A stretch of DNA of 64,000 nt, taken from the NCBI RefSeq assembly GCF_965638725.1, contig NC_134963.1:13544501-13608500 (forward strand). The letters run 5' to 3'. The translations under genes were made by a program, and so were the position numbers. The notes beneath the pieces are model-generated. The model saw nothing but the letters and a program-made list of their open reading frames with translations. It had not been told where the DNA came from and ran no database searches. Each line of letters begins with the position of its first letter. Within the stretch, counting starts at the first letter, position 1. The DNA comes from Aptenodytes patagonicus (lineage: Eukaryota > Chordata > Aves > Sphenisciformes > Spheniscidae). Of the stretch, positions 14,701 to 27,742 are shown one piece after another.

Positions 14701-17700
14701 TGGGCCTCAAAAATAGCACATCTAGGAAGATCTGGTACTGCTGCGTGGTAGTTGCCGTATCTCTGTGCCTCTGCAAGTCCCTGACCAAGTCTGTTCTCTG
14801 CAAGTCATATATCATTTAACGTAGTAAATGGCGTATGTGAAATGTTGGGGTTTTGCCTGTCTTACCTGACATCTGTCTCTTACTTGGCTGACTTCTCTGA
14901 GAAACTTTCATTACCTGGAAGCTTCTGTCAGAGTTCTTATTCTTGCTGAACTTGACTGAAATGTGCAAGTTCCTACAAATGCTTACCAACTTCTGCAAAG
15001 TATAGCTGTCATTGTTACACTTTAAAAAAAAAAAAGCCTTTTGAACTATAGCAATACACAGGGCTAGCCCTGTGTTTGTGTTTCTGTAGTCATTTCTACA
15101 GTCTCACATATTCCTGGTATCTGGCTTGGGTCTGTTTCATTACCTTGTCTGAAGCATTTGAAGGCTGCTATGTTACACCAATTGCTGAGGTGTAAGTATA
15201 TATTTAATCTAGTCAACTTCTAAATAACATCCCAAAATTCCTTGTACAAGGAGGATGTGATTTATGCATCATCACTTACCTCGTAGTTGATGTTTGACTT
15301 CACTAATGTGGTGAACCCCCCATCATCACTTCCTGGTAATGGAGTCTGGCACAGCACTGTAGTCAGACTAGTTCTTTGTTTTCTTTGCAGTTAGATGTTT
15401 CATTTTCTTTCTGGGGTTGTCTTTGGAAGGGATGGGGGGAAAACAGAGGCTGTCCACTTCAGTAGCTTCATCCTTTCGTATCTTGTTTCTGTGCCGGGAC
15501 TCTGGCTGTAATTTCTTGGTTGGTAACTATTTACTGTAAATTGTTGTTAATCTGTTTCAAGGTGAAGGCTGTGCAAGGCTCTTCCTAACCTCCTCTTCGC
15601 ACCCCTCCCAAGTGTTGGTAGGCATTTGAGCTGAGACAGGTGGCAGCATGCTGTCTGCCTTGGGTAACACATCAGTTGTGTTGTTAAACTTGCTTGTTGA
15701 TTTTTGGAGCTCTTGCTTGATCGCTGCTTCCTATCAGCTACTAGTCCTGAAGCACAGGGCTGCCAGCAAGTGGGCTTGGTTTGCTGCTTGGTAAAGCAGC
15801 TGCTCTTCTTCTGTTGAACTTGAGCCTTCTCAGGTCTGTAGGTGCATCCCATCCTATATCTGAACTTACTTTGAAGATCTCTGAAAAATAGCCTTCCAAT
15901 GACAGCAGTACTGTAGTAGGTGCCAGTTCTTTCTCTTGACTGCTGTGGAGAAATTCATCAGGAAGGCTGGGCTCCTGCAGACTGCAGGAAGGACTGTTGG
16001 TTCATAAAGCTTCAATGATCACCTTCAAAGGGCTGAGCTCTTTGCTTCATACTTGTTAAGTGTGAAAGGGAGAGGTCCCCTTGTACAGAATCAGGGACTG
16101 CAGCTCTACACATGTACTGAGGGCTCCAGCTTTTGGTTCCCAGGTCTATCATAAAATATCAGCAGATCTTTATATGTGAAGTTCCTGGGACTGTATAAAA
16201 AATAAAAATCTGTCTTGGACACTTTTTTCTTTTGAAATGGAAGCATTACCATTTGCATTTTCTTCTGAAAATTTTTGGCACACCTTACTGGAGTTTTTTC
16301 CTCCTTTCACATGCGTGCACTTAGGCATGGAAATGAATGTGGAACTTGTGAGTTTGTTTCAGCTGAGCAAGGTTTAAAATCTGCTTAGACCATCTGATCA
16401 ATCTTGTTAAGAGCACACAGTTCCAGAACAGTGTTCCCTTGTTAGAAAACTTTCAGTTCCGTTAGGGAATGAGCTCAGTCTGCCATCCTCTTGAATTTTA
16501 AGAAGAAATTTTGAAGGAGGCTACTTGTTGCAGAAAATAGGTATTGAGGGACTGAATTGGAACAGTGGTGACTTGGGGAGGAAGGAAGGAATGGGTGGGT
16601 TGGGGTGTTTCTTAAAATGGATGCCGTCTTGTAAGTCCGTGTCACCCTCATGATTTGAGTCCAGTGTCTGAAAAAGGTTGTCTAGCAGCCGCCTTTGTTT
16701 CCAGAAGTAACCTGCTGTTTCCTTTATTCATCACATGACATTTCTCTGCTGTGTTAGTGGAAACGCACATAACATTCTCATTAAAGATTGGGGGGGTGGA
16801 AATCAAGAGAGAGAAACGTTATGCCTGGTTTGTGATAATAAACAATAGCACCCTCTGAAACCTGGAACAGCATTCCCTGAAAGTTGATTTCTAAGAGTAC
16901 AGCAAAGCAGGGTCTGGTTTACAGGTAAGCAGCTAATATGGAGACAGCTGGTCTGTGAAGAAGGCCATGTAGCACTTCTTCCCCTTTTCCTGACATCAGG
17001 TTACAAGACAGATCCATGAGCATGAGCAGGAGAACGAGTTGCGGGAACAGATGTCAGGATATAAGCGGATGCGGCGCCAGCACCAGAAGCAGCTGATCGC
17101 CCTGGAAAACAAGTTGAAGGCCGAGATGGACGAGCACCGCCTCAAGCTGCAGAAGGAGGTGGAGACGCATGCCAACAACTCGTCCATTGAGCTGGAGAAG
17201 CTGGCCAAGAAGCAAGTGGCTGTGATGGAGAAAGAGGTGAGTTATAGGCTCCCTAGCTGTACAAGAGGATTGGAGGGAGAGGTGCGTACCAGATCTCTAG
17301 GAGAAGGCTGTGGAAGTACTGCTTAAAACCCATGTTCTTAAGTGCGCTGTATGGTTACTGTCTGGAGCTGCTCTAGCCAGTTTTGTGAAATAGCTTCACA
17401 GCTACAAGTCAACCTTCTGGATGATGGGCACTCCATTGGCATCAACCAATACTGTAGCTACTGACAGCCGGCTAAAAGAGATGGACAAACTCTGTGGAGA
17501 CCTTGGAGGGAGCTTCTACCTCACGGCTGAGGCAGTGACAAAGCTTGCGGCTGTTAGTTTGTTTAAAAGTCAACACGTTCATCCATATAGTAAACTAGTG
17601 GGGTTTTAGCCTCTGGGGTGGTTTTGGTGGAGAGATGAGAAGCATGAGGAAACTCTTAAGTGTATGTGGGCATTACGGGGTTTTTGTGCAAGCAGCTTTT

Positions 17701-20700
17701 ATGTGGCTGAATGCTCATGGCTTTGTCTAGCACAGTGATGGGAGAACGACAGACCAAAAAGCACACAACAGAAGACTGATTTGTGCTGGATTCAGTACCT
17801 GCTCCCTCACGCTTGGTTTTTTTCCTTTTCTTTTTTTTTCTCTCTGTGCCTTGCAGGCAAAGGCAGCTGCAGCAGATGAAAAGAAATTCCAGCAACAGAT
17901 TTTGGCTCAGCAAAAGAAAGACCTGGCGACCTTTTTAGAAAGTCAGAAGAAACAATACAAGCTTTGCAAGGAAAAGATTAAAGAGGCAAGAAACCATCAT
18001 TTTCAGGGCTGAAGGGGTGTGGAATGAACATTAGCTAGACTTTCGTTTTGATAAATCTGGGCCAGCCCAGGGGTTTAAGGGATACTGTCATGCTTGGAAG
18101 CAAATTTAGATTCTCAGCAAGTAAACTTTCATGGAACTGGGAGCATCTGGCAGCATTTCTAGAATAATCTCTACGGGTGCTAGAGGTGCCTTCACAATTT
18201 GCTGTAGGGCAGAATCTTTGTAGCCAAGGGTGATGAGGGAAAAAGGGACTTCATAGAGAATTCTTCTTCCCCTTTTTCCTCATTTGTTTTTTTGCTAAAG
18301 CTGTAAGCAGTTAGAGCAGCCATTTAGATGTCACTTGACTAAAAGCCCTGTGATTGCTTATATGAATTAGAAAAACAAGTAACTTAGTATATAGCTTATC
18401 TATCCCAAATTGCATTACTTAAGTACAGAGTCCCCACCACATTGCAAAATTTTGCTGTTAAGAATGTAGAGGTGAGAAAATGAATAGCAAGGGAGCCCTG
18501 TTAGGTATCTGATTTGATAGAGAATCGAGCATGAGTCCTGTTGAAATAGAACTTAAGCCCAAGCTGGACTCCTTTGCAAAACAGGCGCAGAGCTGGGAAG
18601 GGAGCCCAGGGGTTTGACCTATTCTCTTTCCTGGACAGCCAGAGCCTCCCCTGCAGTGGTGTGTCGCTCTTTTCATTGCTGCACTGTTTAGCCCCTGAGA
18701 TGTTTGTGTTTAATGGCCACTTTTTCCTCCTCCTCTTGGTGGGTCATAATACAACTCTAGAGGCGGTAGGGCTGGGCATGGCCAGGTGACGAGTCTGATT
18801 CTGCTGGTACCTGGTGGTGTAGTCAGGATTTTGGTGTCCTTTTGTGAGCTGAATGGCAGAGGAGTAGCCAGTGACTGAAGGTCCTCCAAGTCCTGTGTCA
18901 CTGTGATCCTAAGGGAAGTCTTGTTTTTGACTCTGTATGCATGCAGGAAATGAATGAGGACCACAGCACGCCGAAGAAAGAGAAGCAAGAAAGAATATCC
19001 AAACATAAAGAGAACCTGCAGCACACACAGGCTGAAGAGGAGGCCCATCTTCTCAGCCAGCAGAGACTCTACTATGACAAAAACTGCCGTTTCTTCAAGA
19101 GAAAAACGATGATCAAGCGGCACGAGATGGAGCAGCAGAACATTCGGGAAGTATGGCACTCTTCACTTTCTTTCCCAAGCATTTCTTTAATTGTTTTAGC
19201 TTCATGTCCATGAAACAGTTTGCTGACTGACATTAGATCTTCATGTTTCCAGTTGCTAAACAGAACTGAGAAAAACGTAGGAAACGTGTTTTGGGAAATA
19301 GTTTTCCACACAGATGTGGCTGCTTTTATTAACTGAGGAGGGGTGGCATAGTTGACTTGCAGACAGAAACATGATGTGGGCCACCCACTCTGGGTCAGAT
19401 GCTTCATCTGAGCTCCTGGGCATTAGATTTTGGGGGATCCTGTTGGGCTTCTTTCACAGCACGGGGCAGTTTGTGCCGTGTTGAGTGCCAGGGCCACCTG
19501 TGGGAGAGCTGTGGGATAGCCGAAAGCATCACGTGAGGAGTTCTACTCATCAGCTAAAGAAAACTCACACCGTTGAAATATGTGTGATAAACCAGTAATA
19601 ACCTTAAAAGAACAATATTAATGTTGCAGAATGAAATGCTATAAATGTAAGAAATACCAAAAATACAGTCTTCTCGTGTGTCTGCATTCTGGTTGTCTTC
19701 AAATAATCAGATGTTGCTTTTCCATTGGGCTCTGCTCAAATTAGCGCACAGAATGGGCGGTAGTTTGTTAATGAGAAGCTATTCAACATCTTGCTTTCCC
19801 TCATTAGTTATTAACCCTTGCCTTACAGGCTGCCTGTAGTCAAATACCACTTTGGAGAAAGAATTATCACTTGTAGATTTTTCTGTGGTCAGCACTATAG
19901 TATATGAATTCTTCATGAATGTTATTTTTGCATAAAGACTATCAGATGAGAAGGTATTTTAGTAAAGGCTGAGAGCGAGTGAGTGGTCAAAAATTTCTAA
20001 TAATCATGTACTATGATTCTACTTATTCTGCTACCATCAAATTTTCTGGCATACTTAACATTGCCCTGTATTTTACCTGTTCAGAGCTTTGCTGCCCTTG
20101 ACTTCACATGTGCCTGGGGCTGCTCAGCTGCTTTGCAAATCACATCCAGACATCTCAACTTGGACACCCTGAAAATGAATGACTGTGAAAAGTCAAGACT
20201 TGGGCACCCTTATCACAGCGTCTCAGCTCTGTGGCAGGGATGAGAACAGAATTCAGTTGCCTAGCATAGTATTTTAACCAGGAAACACTCCTCTGAGCTC
20301 CTGCGTTTAAGCTCTTAAGAGACCTAATTTTCAGAGTGATCTAAGTGTTTATTTCCTGAAAACAACATCCCTACTAACTAGTTCAGATTCACTGGATCAG
20401 ACACCTGAAGTAAATAACACTTTCAAAATGTTTTTTTTCTTGCTATTTTAAGTAACCACAGAGGTTCTTTTTGTGCAAGTGGGAAAGTGTTTGAGAGAAG
20501 TGGAGTGCCTCTGTTTGCTCACACTGTGTGAACTGAAATCAGGTGTGGAATGGGCACAAGAGAGGCTGGCTGTCCTGTCCCAAGATGAAGGCACAAGTGC
20601 CGCAGCTCACTGCATGGGCTGACGTACTGTCTGTTCAGTGTGCTGCCAGCCTTTGCGCAAGTGGGAAATGATTTCAGCACACCAGTAGAGCTAATTTTTG

Positions 20701-23700
20701 ATCTTGGCTGTCAAGGTGCAAGTTTTGCTTAAATGTAAACACGTGCAACATCCTTATGGCTAAGAATGAAGAGACAAGACCTGGCCCTGTTTCCTTCCCC
20801 ATCCTCCTGGCTTAAACTTGTCACAGTTGTAACAGCCAAAGAGGCTGAAGTGCCTTTTTGCAGGTGCTGATGTTGAGAATTACAACAGGATTACAACATG
20901 CAAGCAATAACTCAGAATAATTAGATTTTTTTGCTTCTACTGCAGCAACTCGTTAGACTGAGCCAACACTGGGCCCTCCCTGTGCTGGGCACTGTGTGTA
21001 GTGCGAGGCAGCCCCTGCTGTGCCTGTCTAAGTCTAGCACGAAGCACGGCGATGAGTTTGTAAACCTGTGAGCTGAAACTGAGACGTACCAGCAGACCAT
21101 CTGTGAAGGTCACCAAATATCAGCAAGGGGTACAGCTGTAATCACTGCTTGACTGAGCTGGATTCAGCACCATGCTCCACAGGTTGTTGCTGATACCTTG
21201 AGACAGAAATATTAGCAGTAATCAGGGAGAGAATCCGGTATCTTCCTCTTCCTTGGCTTGTAACGCAGTGAAGGTTTTCCTAGACTGCAGGGCACCATGC
21301 GCAGGAACTCTTATGTGCACATTGCAAAATTGTGTGAGGCTTGGGCTGTATCCTCACTTTAAAAAACGTGCTGTGCCTGGGGCCAAAACCCACCTGTACA
21401 CCGTGGTAGATTAAATTCTTTTTCTTACCTGATGTGGTGTGTTGGAGCTGTTCACCTCTGCTTTGGCCATTCTAGTATAAGTGATACGAGAGAAGCCTCA
21501 TCTCCCAGTGCCTAGCAGGGGCTCAGGGTAATTTAAGAGCCCCCGATTTTGTCAGTCACCCCAGCCCAGACCCCCCCAGCTCTGAGCGCCCCAGGATGTA
21601 TTTATTAAAAACTTCTGTGATTCTCAGCAGTCGCAGAGGGCTTGCGTGTGGTCCCAGTGCCACCTGCTGGAGACTCCCTGGGTGATCCAGGAGCTGCTAG
21701 AGGAACAAGTTACAGGGGGATGGATGGATGCTAGGTGGCCGCTTCGTTAGTGTTCCCGTCATGCTGCTGGGTTTGTGTTTCCCTGTGGCACATGGAAGTC
21801 CTTGATGTCATCTAGAGGAGTGACCAGGACACCCAGCCTCGCAAACTCTACTACTACATCTCAGGGCAGAGAGGATCACTCCTCAGCTTTTGTTGTGTGT
21901 TCTGCTGTCCTCTTGTGCAGGAGTTAAACAAGAAGCGGACCCAGAAGGAAATGGAGCATGCCATGCTGATCCGGCACGACGAGTCGACGCGCGAGCTGGA
22001 GTACAGGCAGCTGCACACGCTGCAGAAGCTGCGAATGGACCTGATCCGGCTGCAGCACCAGACTGAGCTCGAGAACCAGCTGGAATACAACAAGCGGCGA
22101 GAGCGGGAGCTGCACAGGAAGCATTTCATGGAGCTCCGGCAGCAACCAAAGAACCTGAAGGTGCTGGAAGCTTTCCTTCCTCCTCTTCCAACCTCTGTCC
22201 TGCCAGGCAGGCTGGTCTGTGTGCTTGCTGCCTCCTCTGTGCAGCATCCGTGCTGCAGAACCACCATTCTCCACCAGCACTGTGTGTTCTCCCTTGCATC
22301 CCTTTCCTTTGTGCAGGGCTGCTCTGGTGTAAGAAAGTTGTGGGCTATTATAGCAAAGAGCTCACTGAGGATTTCTTTAAGTGCCGTGCTAATTGAGGCT
22401 GCGGGGTAAAAATAGGCTAGTCCTTAGCAAAGTGTTACAGAATTTGCTTCTGATGAGCTGTGCTTGCTTCAGACCCCTGCTGGTGTCAGCCTATAAACCT
22501 CGATTTGGAAAGGGGTTGGGTGATGCTTCCTCGCTTTCAAAGTCAACAGAGAGAGAACATGGGTGTGCTGAGCACTGTGCTCTGCCCCAGTTTGGCTGCA
22601 GGTTGATTAGAAACCTCTGAGCTGCTTGTTGTGGGAGATTTGTGTTCCTCCTCTGAACATCCAAAAAGGCACATTGCTTTTATTCACTTTGTCACACCCT
22701 CGCTAGTTCTCAGATCTGCAGTCTCCATGTAGCACGTGATCAAGGCGGGGGAGGCAGCTTGTGGAGGCCTCGGTGAGGTAGCAAAATGGGAGGCCTTGAA
22801 AAAGCAAACGCTTTTTGGGAGGCAGGCAGCAGGGTGATGGGCTGGGTGACCTGCAGGAAGCAGGGGTAGAAGATGGAAATGCCCTGGGCTGTGGAGGGCT
22901 TAGTGGATCCTGTTCCTGGCCCAGGCCCGTGGTCAGTGCTGAAGCAGGGCCTGAGCTGATGCTGCTCGTTAGATCGCTCTATGTGTGAAGCACACCCCGC
23001 TTACCCGGGTACAGGGGCAGGAGACAGCACAGAGCACAAGGGGAACTGTGGCTGTCTCTCACCAACCCGCCCATTTGGATGTACTATAACCTCTCCATTC
23101 CCAGAGCTCTTTGTGCTCTTCACACCGTTCCTTCCTTGGCAGGCTATGGAAATGCAGATCAAAAAGCAGTTCCAGGACACATGCAAAGTGCAAACTAAGC
23201 AGTACAAAGCACTGAAGAATCACCAGCTGGAAGTAACTCCAAAGAGTGAGCACAAGACAATTTTGAAGAGTCTGAAGGACGAGCAGACAAGGAAGCTCGC
23301 CATCCTGGCAGAGCAGTATGAGCAGAGCATCAACGAGATGATGGCCTCACAAGCGGTAGGTGCAGCGTCCGGCACCTCCTGTCCCTGGGCAGGGGGTCCC
23401 TCACCAAGGTGCGTGGAGGTGGGGTACAGTCGGGCCATCAGTCCTTGCAGCACGCTGCGTTCTTCCTGTCCTAGCCACTGGATGGTGAGCGATGCGGTTG
23501 CGTTTATAACAATGGTTTTAAACAGCGCATCAGGCGGCACTTCCCCTCTCGTAACAAGCATCCCGCAGAACACGCATCCTTTCCCCGCTGCCCCTGGCAT
23601 GCTGGGTTTTAGAATTGGATTTTCTCTGAGGCTTCTGCCTCTGTGTGAGTGGGGAAGCAGCTGTTTTATGAAGCCCTTCCTGCTTTCTCATTCTGCCACC

Positions 23701-24313
23701 AGCACCAAAGGCTCCCCGGCTTTGAGAAGGGAGAACGGCATGTCAGTAGTGTCGGAGCAGAGAAATTACTAGCGGAGGTTTGAATGTTGTTTTCCCAACG
23801 ATCTTACAGCTACGGCTGGATGAGGCCCAAGAAGCAGAATGCCAAGCCCTGAGACTGCAACTCCAGCAGGAGATGGAGCTGCTCAACGCATACCAGAGCA
23901 AAATTAAGATGCAGACAGAAGCACAGCATGAAAGAGAACTCCAGAAGCTGGAGCAACGGGTGTCGCTGCGCAGGGCGCATCTTGAACAAAAGGTATGTTT
24001 TGGGTGGGCTGCCGGGGGGTACCTGGTTACACGTGTCGATCTCGCCTCGGACGCGGGGTCGGCACGGCGCACCCGGTGCCACCCGGCCGGGAGCTGCCGT
24101 ACCCGGGGCGGTCGTGCTCTGCTAAGGGGCTGCCGACTGTGCTTCTTTCAGATCGAAGAGGAGCTAGCCGCCCTCCAGAAGGAACGCAGCGAGAGGATAA
24201 AGTTTCTGTTGGAAAGGCAGGAGCGAGAGATTGAAACGTTTGACATGGAGAGCTTGCGAATGGGCTTTGGGAATTTGGTCACGTTAGAGTACCCCAAGGA
24301 GGACTATAGATGA
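8724..24313 (+). CDS. TAOK3: TAO kinase 3, C-terminal half (partial; 5' exons outside window)
   Basis: TAOK3 is a cytoplasmic STE20-family serine/threonine kinase that acts on MAP2Ks in stress signalling. The N-terminal kinase domain is not in this window. Eight coding exons follow: 8724-8858, 17000-17236, 17857-17985, 18947-19150, 21921-22160, 23143-23355, 23810-23992 and 24152-24313 (stop TGA). All are phase 0 and give 500 residues, matching about 399-898 of the 898-residue human protein nearly residue for residue. They encode the end of the Ser-rich linker ([16 protein letters not shown]), then the long Lys/Glu/Gln-rich coiled coil, ending [13 protein letters not shown]. The third exon ends at a GC donor (GCAAGA at 17986), giving a GC-AG intron. 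TAOK1 and TAOK2 were considered, but the ending and the linker fit TAOK3. Confidence 0.96.
8859..16999 (+). other. TAOK3: TAOK3 intron between first two exons of window
   Basis: The intron has donor GTAAGC at 8859 and an acceptor at 16997-16999. It is AT-rich, with a short TG repeat near 9839-9852, an A18 run at 12368-12385 and a T28 run at 12529-12556. I saw no exon, RNA gene or recognisable mobile element in it. The open frames of 60-190 codons here match nothing I know and lack splice or conservation support. Confidence 0.75.
21655..21670 (-). promoter_or_regulatory. Canonical CTCF core motif
   Basis: Read on the minus strand, the 16 bases are CCAGCAGGTGGCACTG. This fits the vertebrate CTCF core consensus (CCASYAGRKGGCRS) at every position. 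It lies in the TAOK3 intron before the exon at 21921. Binding in cells is inferred, not shown. Confidence 0.5.
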
Positions 24314-25612
24314 GATTAAATTTCTTTGCCATTCAAAAACAAAAGACAAAAAGCAAACAAAATAATGATAAAACTTGCAAAACCAACATTCCCCATGTTA
24401 ACGGGCGTGCTCTCTCTCTTTCTGTCTCTCTTACTGACATCGTGTCGGACTAGTGCCTGTATATTCTTACTCCATCAGGGGCCCCCTTTCCCCCTGTGTC
24501 AAGTCCCGGTGCAGGACAGCTCCTTGGCGGTCTTTTCCATAGTATGTCACAGTATTGATGTCTCTGTGCAATGATTAAAAATGTTTCAGTGAAAACTTTG
24601 GAGACAATTTTAATGGAGAAAAAAAAAAAAAGTGGATGTATGTTGCTTTTGAGCAATCACTCATTTTACCACCAATCAATGAAAGTACAAGCAAAAAAAA
24701 TAATAATCAAATGATACCTACAAACCCAGGGGGAGAGAGACTAAATCCGCAGCCTTACCTTAACTAGCTGCTGCATAATTTTATTTTATTTTTATTTTTT
24801 TGGTATTTATTCATCAGGAATAATTAAATAATAAAAAAATTTTATTAAAGATTGAAAAATTTGATACATTTTACAGAAAAAAACTTAATCGTGATGTACA
24901 TATCAGTGGTGACATATTATTACTTTTTTGGGGGTGGGGAGGGGCGGGGCGAAGATCTGGTGATTTTTAGAAGAACCATGCCAGGCGAGGCGGGGATGAG
25001 ACCTCGGTCCTCGGCATATTCTTGATTGTATCATAATCATTTTCTGCTGTCGCAGAGAATGTGAATACACTTAAATGAGCCCACAGGATCCCAGTAGCAC
25101 AAATTGGGCTTTGTCAAATCGTGTATTTTGTGTATAGAAGGAATTTAAGGAGAGCTTTTACTTATTTTCATATTGTATTTTAACTGTTTCTCTGATCAAA
25201 AATTTTTTTACTTCTTTCCCCCCCTCCCTCCTGCTCCCAGCCACCCCCCCCCCACTCTCCGGTTCAGTACTTGGAGTTCAACGCTGTCTGTCAGATCATC
25301 CCCAGCCCTTTATTTTTTCTTTTTTTTTCTTTTTTCTTTTTTTTTTTTTTTTGTTGTTCCTCCCCCAAGTCCACCCCCAACCCCATGATCTTGGTCATAA
25401 ATATTGCATTATTCACACTTTCAAACTGTGTATTTTCTTACAATAAAAAGATAAAAAAAAAAAGGCTTTACTTCTTTTGCATGCACTTTAAAAAAAAAAA
25501 AAAGGAAAAAACCAACAAAACAACAAAAACATTTTTCAGGTTCCAAGGAAGAGCATGAATAACTGTCAGAGCTTTTAATTATATTTGTAAATAAAAGTGT
25601 TCATCACAACGC
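24314..25612 (+). other. TAOK3: TAOK3 3' untranslated region with several poly(A) signals
   Basis: After the TGA at 24311-24313 the sequence is AT-rich, with AU-rich runs at 24778-24860 and a T-rich tract at 25310-25352. AATAAA hexamers occur at 24832-24837, 25442-25447 and 25590-25595. The last is followed within 30 bases by GT-rich sequence and then a sharp rise in GC content, so it is taken as the distal cleavage region. The two upstream hexamers could give shorter transcripts. Confidence 0.6.
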
Positions 25613-27060
25613 CTCGCTGTCTCATTGTGGGAAGAGGGGAGGTGACCCATTCCAGCACACCTCTTGCGGACGCACGAAGGGGTGAGGTGTCCCTCCGGCC
25701 CCGTCCGTCAGCCTGGGGCTGCGCTGGCGGGGCCGGAGGAACCTCTGGGGCTTCGGCTTCGTTCCAACCCTGGTTTTCTTGGCAGCGGAGGTTTTCAGGC
25801 TAATGGGTCGTGGCTTATTTTTTTAATGTCCTGCTTGCAGCCTGAGAAGGCCCAAGGTGGATCAGCCCTTGCCGAGCGCAGTGCGGTACAGCTGTTCAAG
25901 CACACCCCCCCCTGAGGTGTTTAGTCTTCAGTTGGGGATGTTTTCCTGAAAAACTGTCAGTCCTCTTTTAAATGTTTTAATGGCTGGGTTGAAAAACTAC
26001 CCTGGGGCAGAAACCAACCACCTTTCTTAGTAACAGTCACTCTGAATTTTACAGGGCCTTGCTGCAGCATGTTGAGGTTTTTGATACCTGTTTCTCAGAC
26101 CACTTGGGTGCAGACCTTTGAGAAAGGAAGTAGTTTAAAAAAGGGGGAAGGCTTCTAGTTCTGTGAAGTAGAATTACATTGGCTTCATCCTTTTTAACCT
26201 CTTAAAGATGTCAGACTGGACCAAAGCTTCGTTTTCCGCTTTAAGCGCTTAGGAGACACCGCCAGGCCTCACTGCAAGCTGTCGGAGGATCAGGAAAACA
26301 ACTTGGGACCCTGCAGCTTTGGCTGGGAAGTGGCTTCAGGTCAGTAAAGCTGGCGGTGCTTCTCACGGGAGCTGAAATCTGCCATCGGGGTTCAGCTGCG
26401 GTGGTGTGGGCTCCTGCAGAGCAGCACCTGCTGGGTGGAGGGACGGAGGCCTCCAGGGAGCACCACGCCTGAGGCTTGGTGTGTGGGGAGATCCCATGGG
26501 ACTGGCTCCTCTGCCAGCTGCCAAACATGGGCTAAAGGCACTGGGCTCCCTCAGCCACGGGGAGGCTGTCAGAGGGGGTGGAAGGGCTCCTTAACAGCTG
26601 GCTCTGCTGCCCCACAGCTGGCCAAGGCACAGGGCAGACCCCATCAGCTGCGAGGAATGTCAAGGCTGGTAACAGGTGACAGGAGGTTTTCAGGGGATAA
26701 ATTACCCTGCTGGTGATGAGTGAGATGGCTTCAGAAACACCCTGGAAAAAGAAGTGTCCTCTCTGAATTTCTAAAGCCAGCCCCCCAGCACTCCCTTGGC
26801 TGTGAACCTTCACTGTGCCGGCAAGCTGCACCTCGAGGTGAGCAGATTTAACTTTGTACAAGGTAGGTTGTTGGATAGAAAGACATGACTGCTTTGAGCT
26901 GCGTTCCTCCGGCATCAGCCTTATTTCAGGCAGCACAGCCAGGGCGGTGGAACTCCTGTCAGAGGCTCCAGCCTCCACAGCAGGAGGAGGAAAGGAACCC
27001 GATGACACCACGCTGCTCCTGTAAGCACTCCCCTCGTCCCCCAAGAAGACAACCACACCA
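25613..27060. other. Intergenic region between convergent TAOK3 and PEBP1
   Basis: This lies between the distal TAOK3 poly(A) signal and the inferred 3' end of PEBP1, so the genes are tail to tail. I see no gene, RNA or mobile element. A 190-codon minus-strand open frame (26532-27104) runs into the PEBP1 untranslated region, resembles no family known to me and is not called. Confidence 0.5.
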
Positions 27061-27742
27061 TCCACCTTGGTTAAGTTTTTAATTGCACTGTGAGCAAACA
27101 GCACATTAACATCAGGTCACAACAGAACTTGAACAAAATGAAGTGGTCTCTCAGCTTTGAGTGGCCACAGAGAACAGAAGGTAGTGCTATAAATTAGCTT
27201 CCCTGCCTCCTACCAGCTATCCCTTCACTACTTTAGTGGTTCACTTCAGTGAAGTGGAGGCACTGGCCAAATACTTGAGGGTAAAAATAAAAAGAAAGGG
27301 GAGTTTCCCTTAGACTGCCCTCTCCTCTCCTGGAAAGGGGAGACTACACAGAAGTGGTTCTGTACTAACACCACTGCCACATAATACCATTTCAGCACAG
27401 CAGAGACTCTGAAGTGACACTAATTCGCAAAGGCTTTGGTTTCCCTTAAGCAGGTCAGCCTGGAGGGGGTGGCCCTCACAAGGACACCTTGTCAGAAGCT
27501 CATCTAGCTAGCGATCGCCTGTACCTACAGGAGTCAGCCAAAGCACAGCACAGGTCTGGACCACACTGACACAGAAGCAGGTTCAGGCCAGGGACAGCGA
27601 CAGGGTTACAGTTCCAGCGGTTGGTGTGGGAACAGTTGGGTTCAACTCACTAATCAAATAAAACTACAGCGACATGCTCTGACCAGCCTGGTCTCCAGGC
27701 ATGCAGGAGGTGCTGCACAGTGCTTCTTCAGGTCCCCTCACC
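27060..27742 (-). other. PEBP1: PEBP1 3' untranslated region
   Basis: This is minus-strand sequence after the PEBP1 stop (27745-27743), running to an ATTAAA signal at 27083-27078. The 3' end is inferred from the hexamer only. No coding or structured element was noticed. Confidence 0.5.

Noticed and set aside
26532-27104. 190-codon minus-strand open frame
   Set aside because: It overlaps the PEBP1 3' end, has no recognisable domain and no promoter or splice signals.
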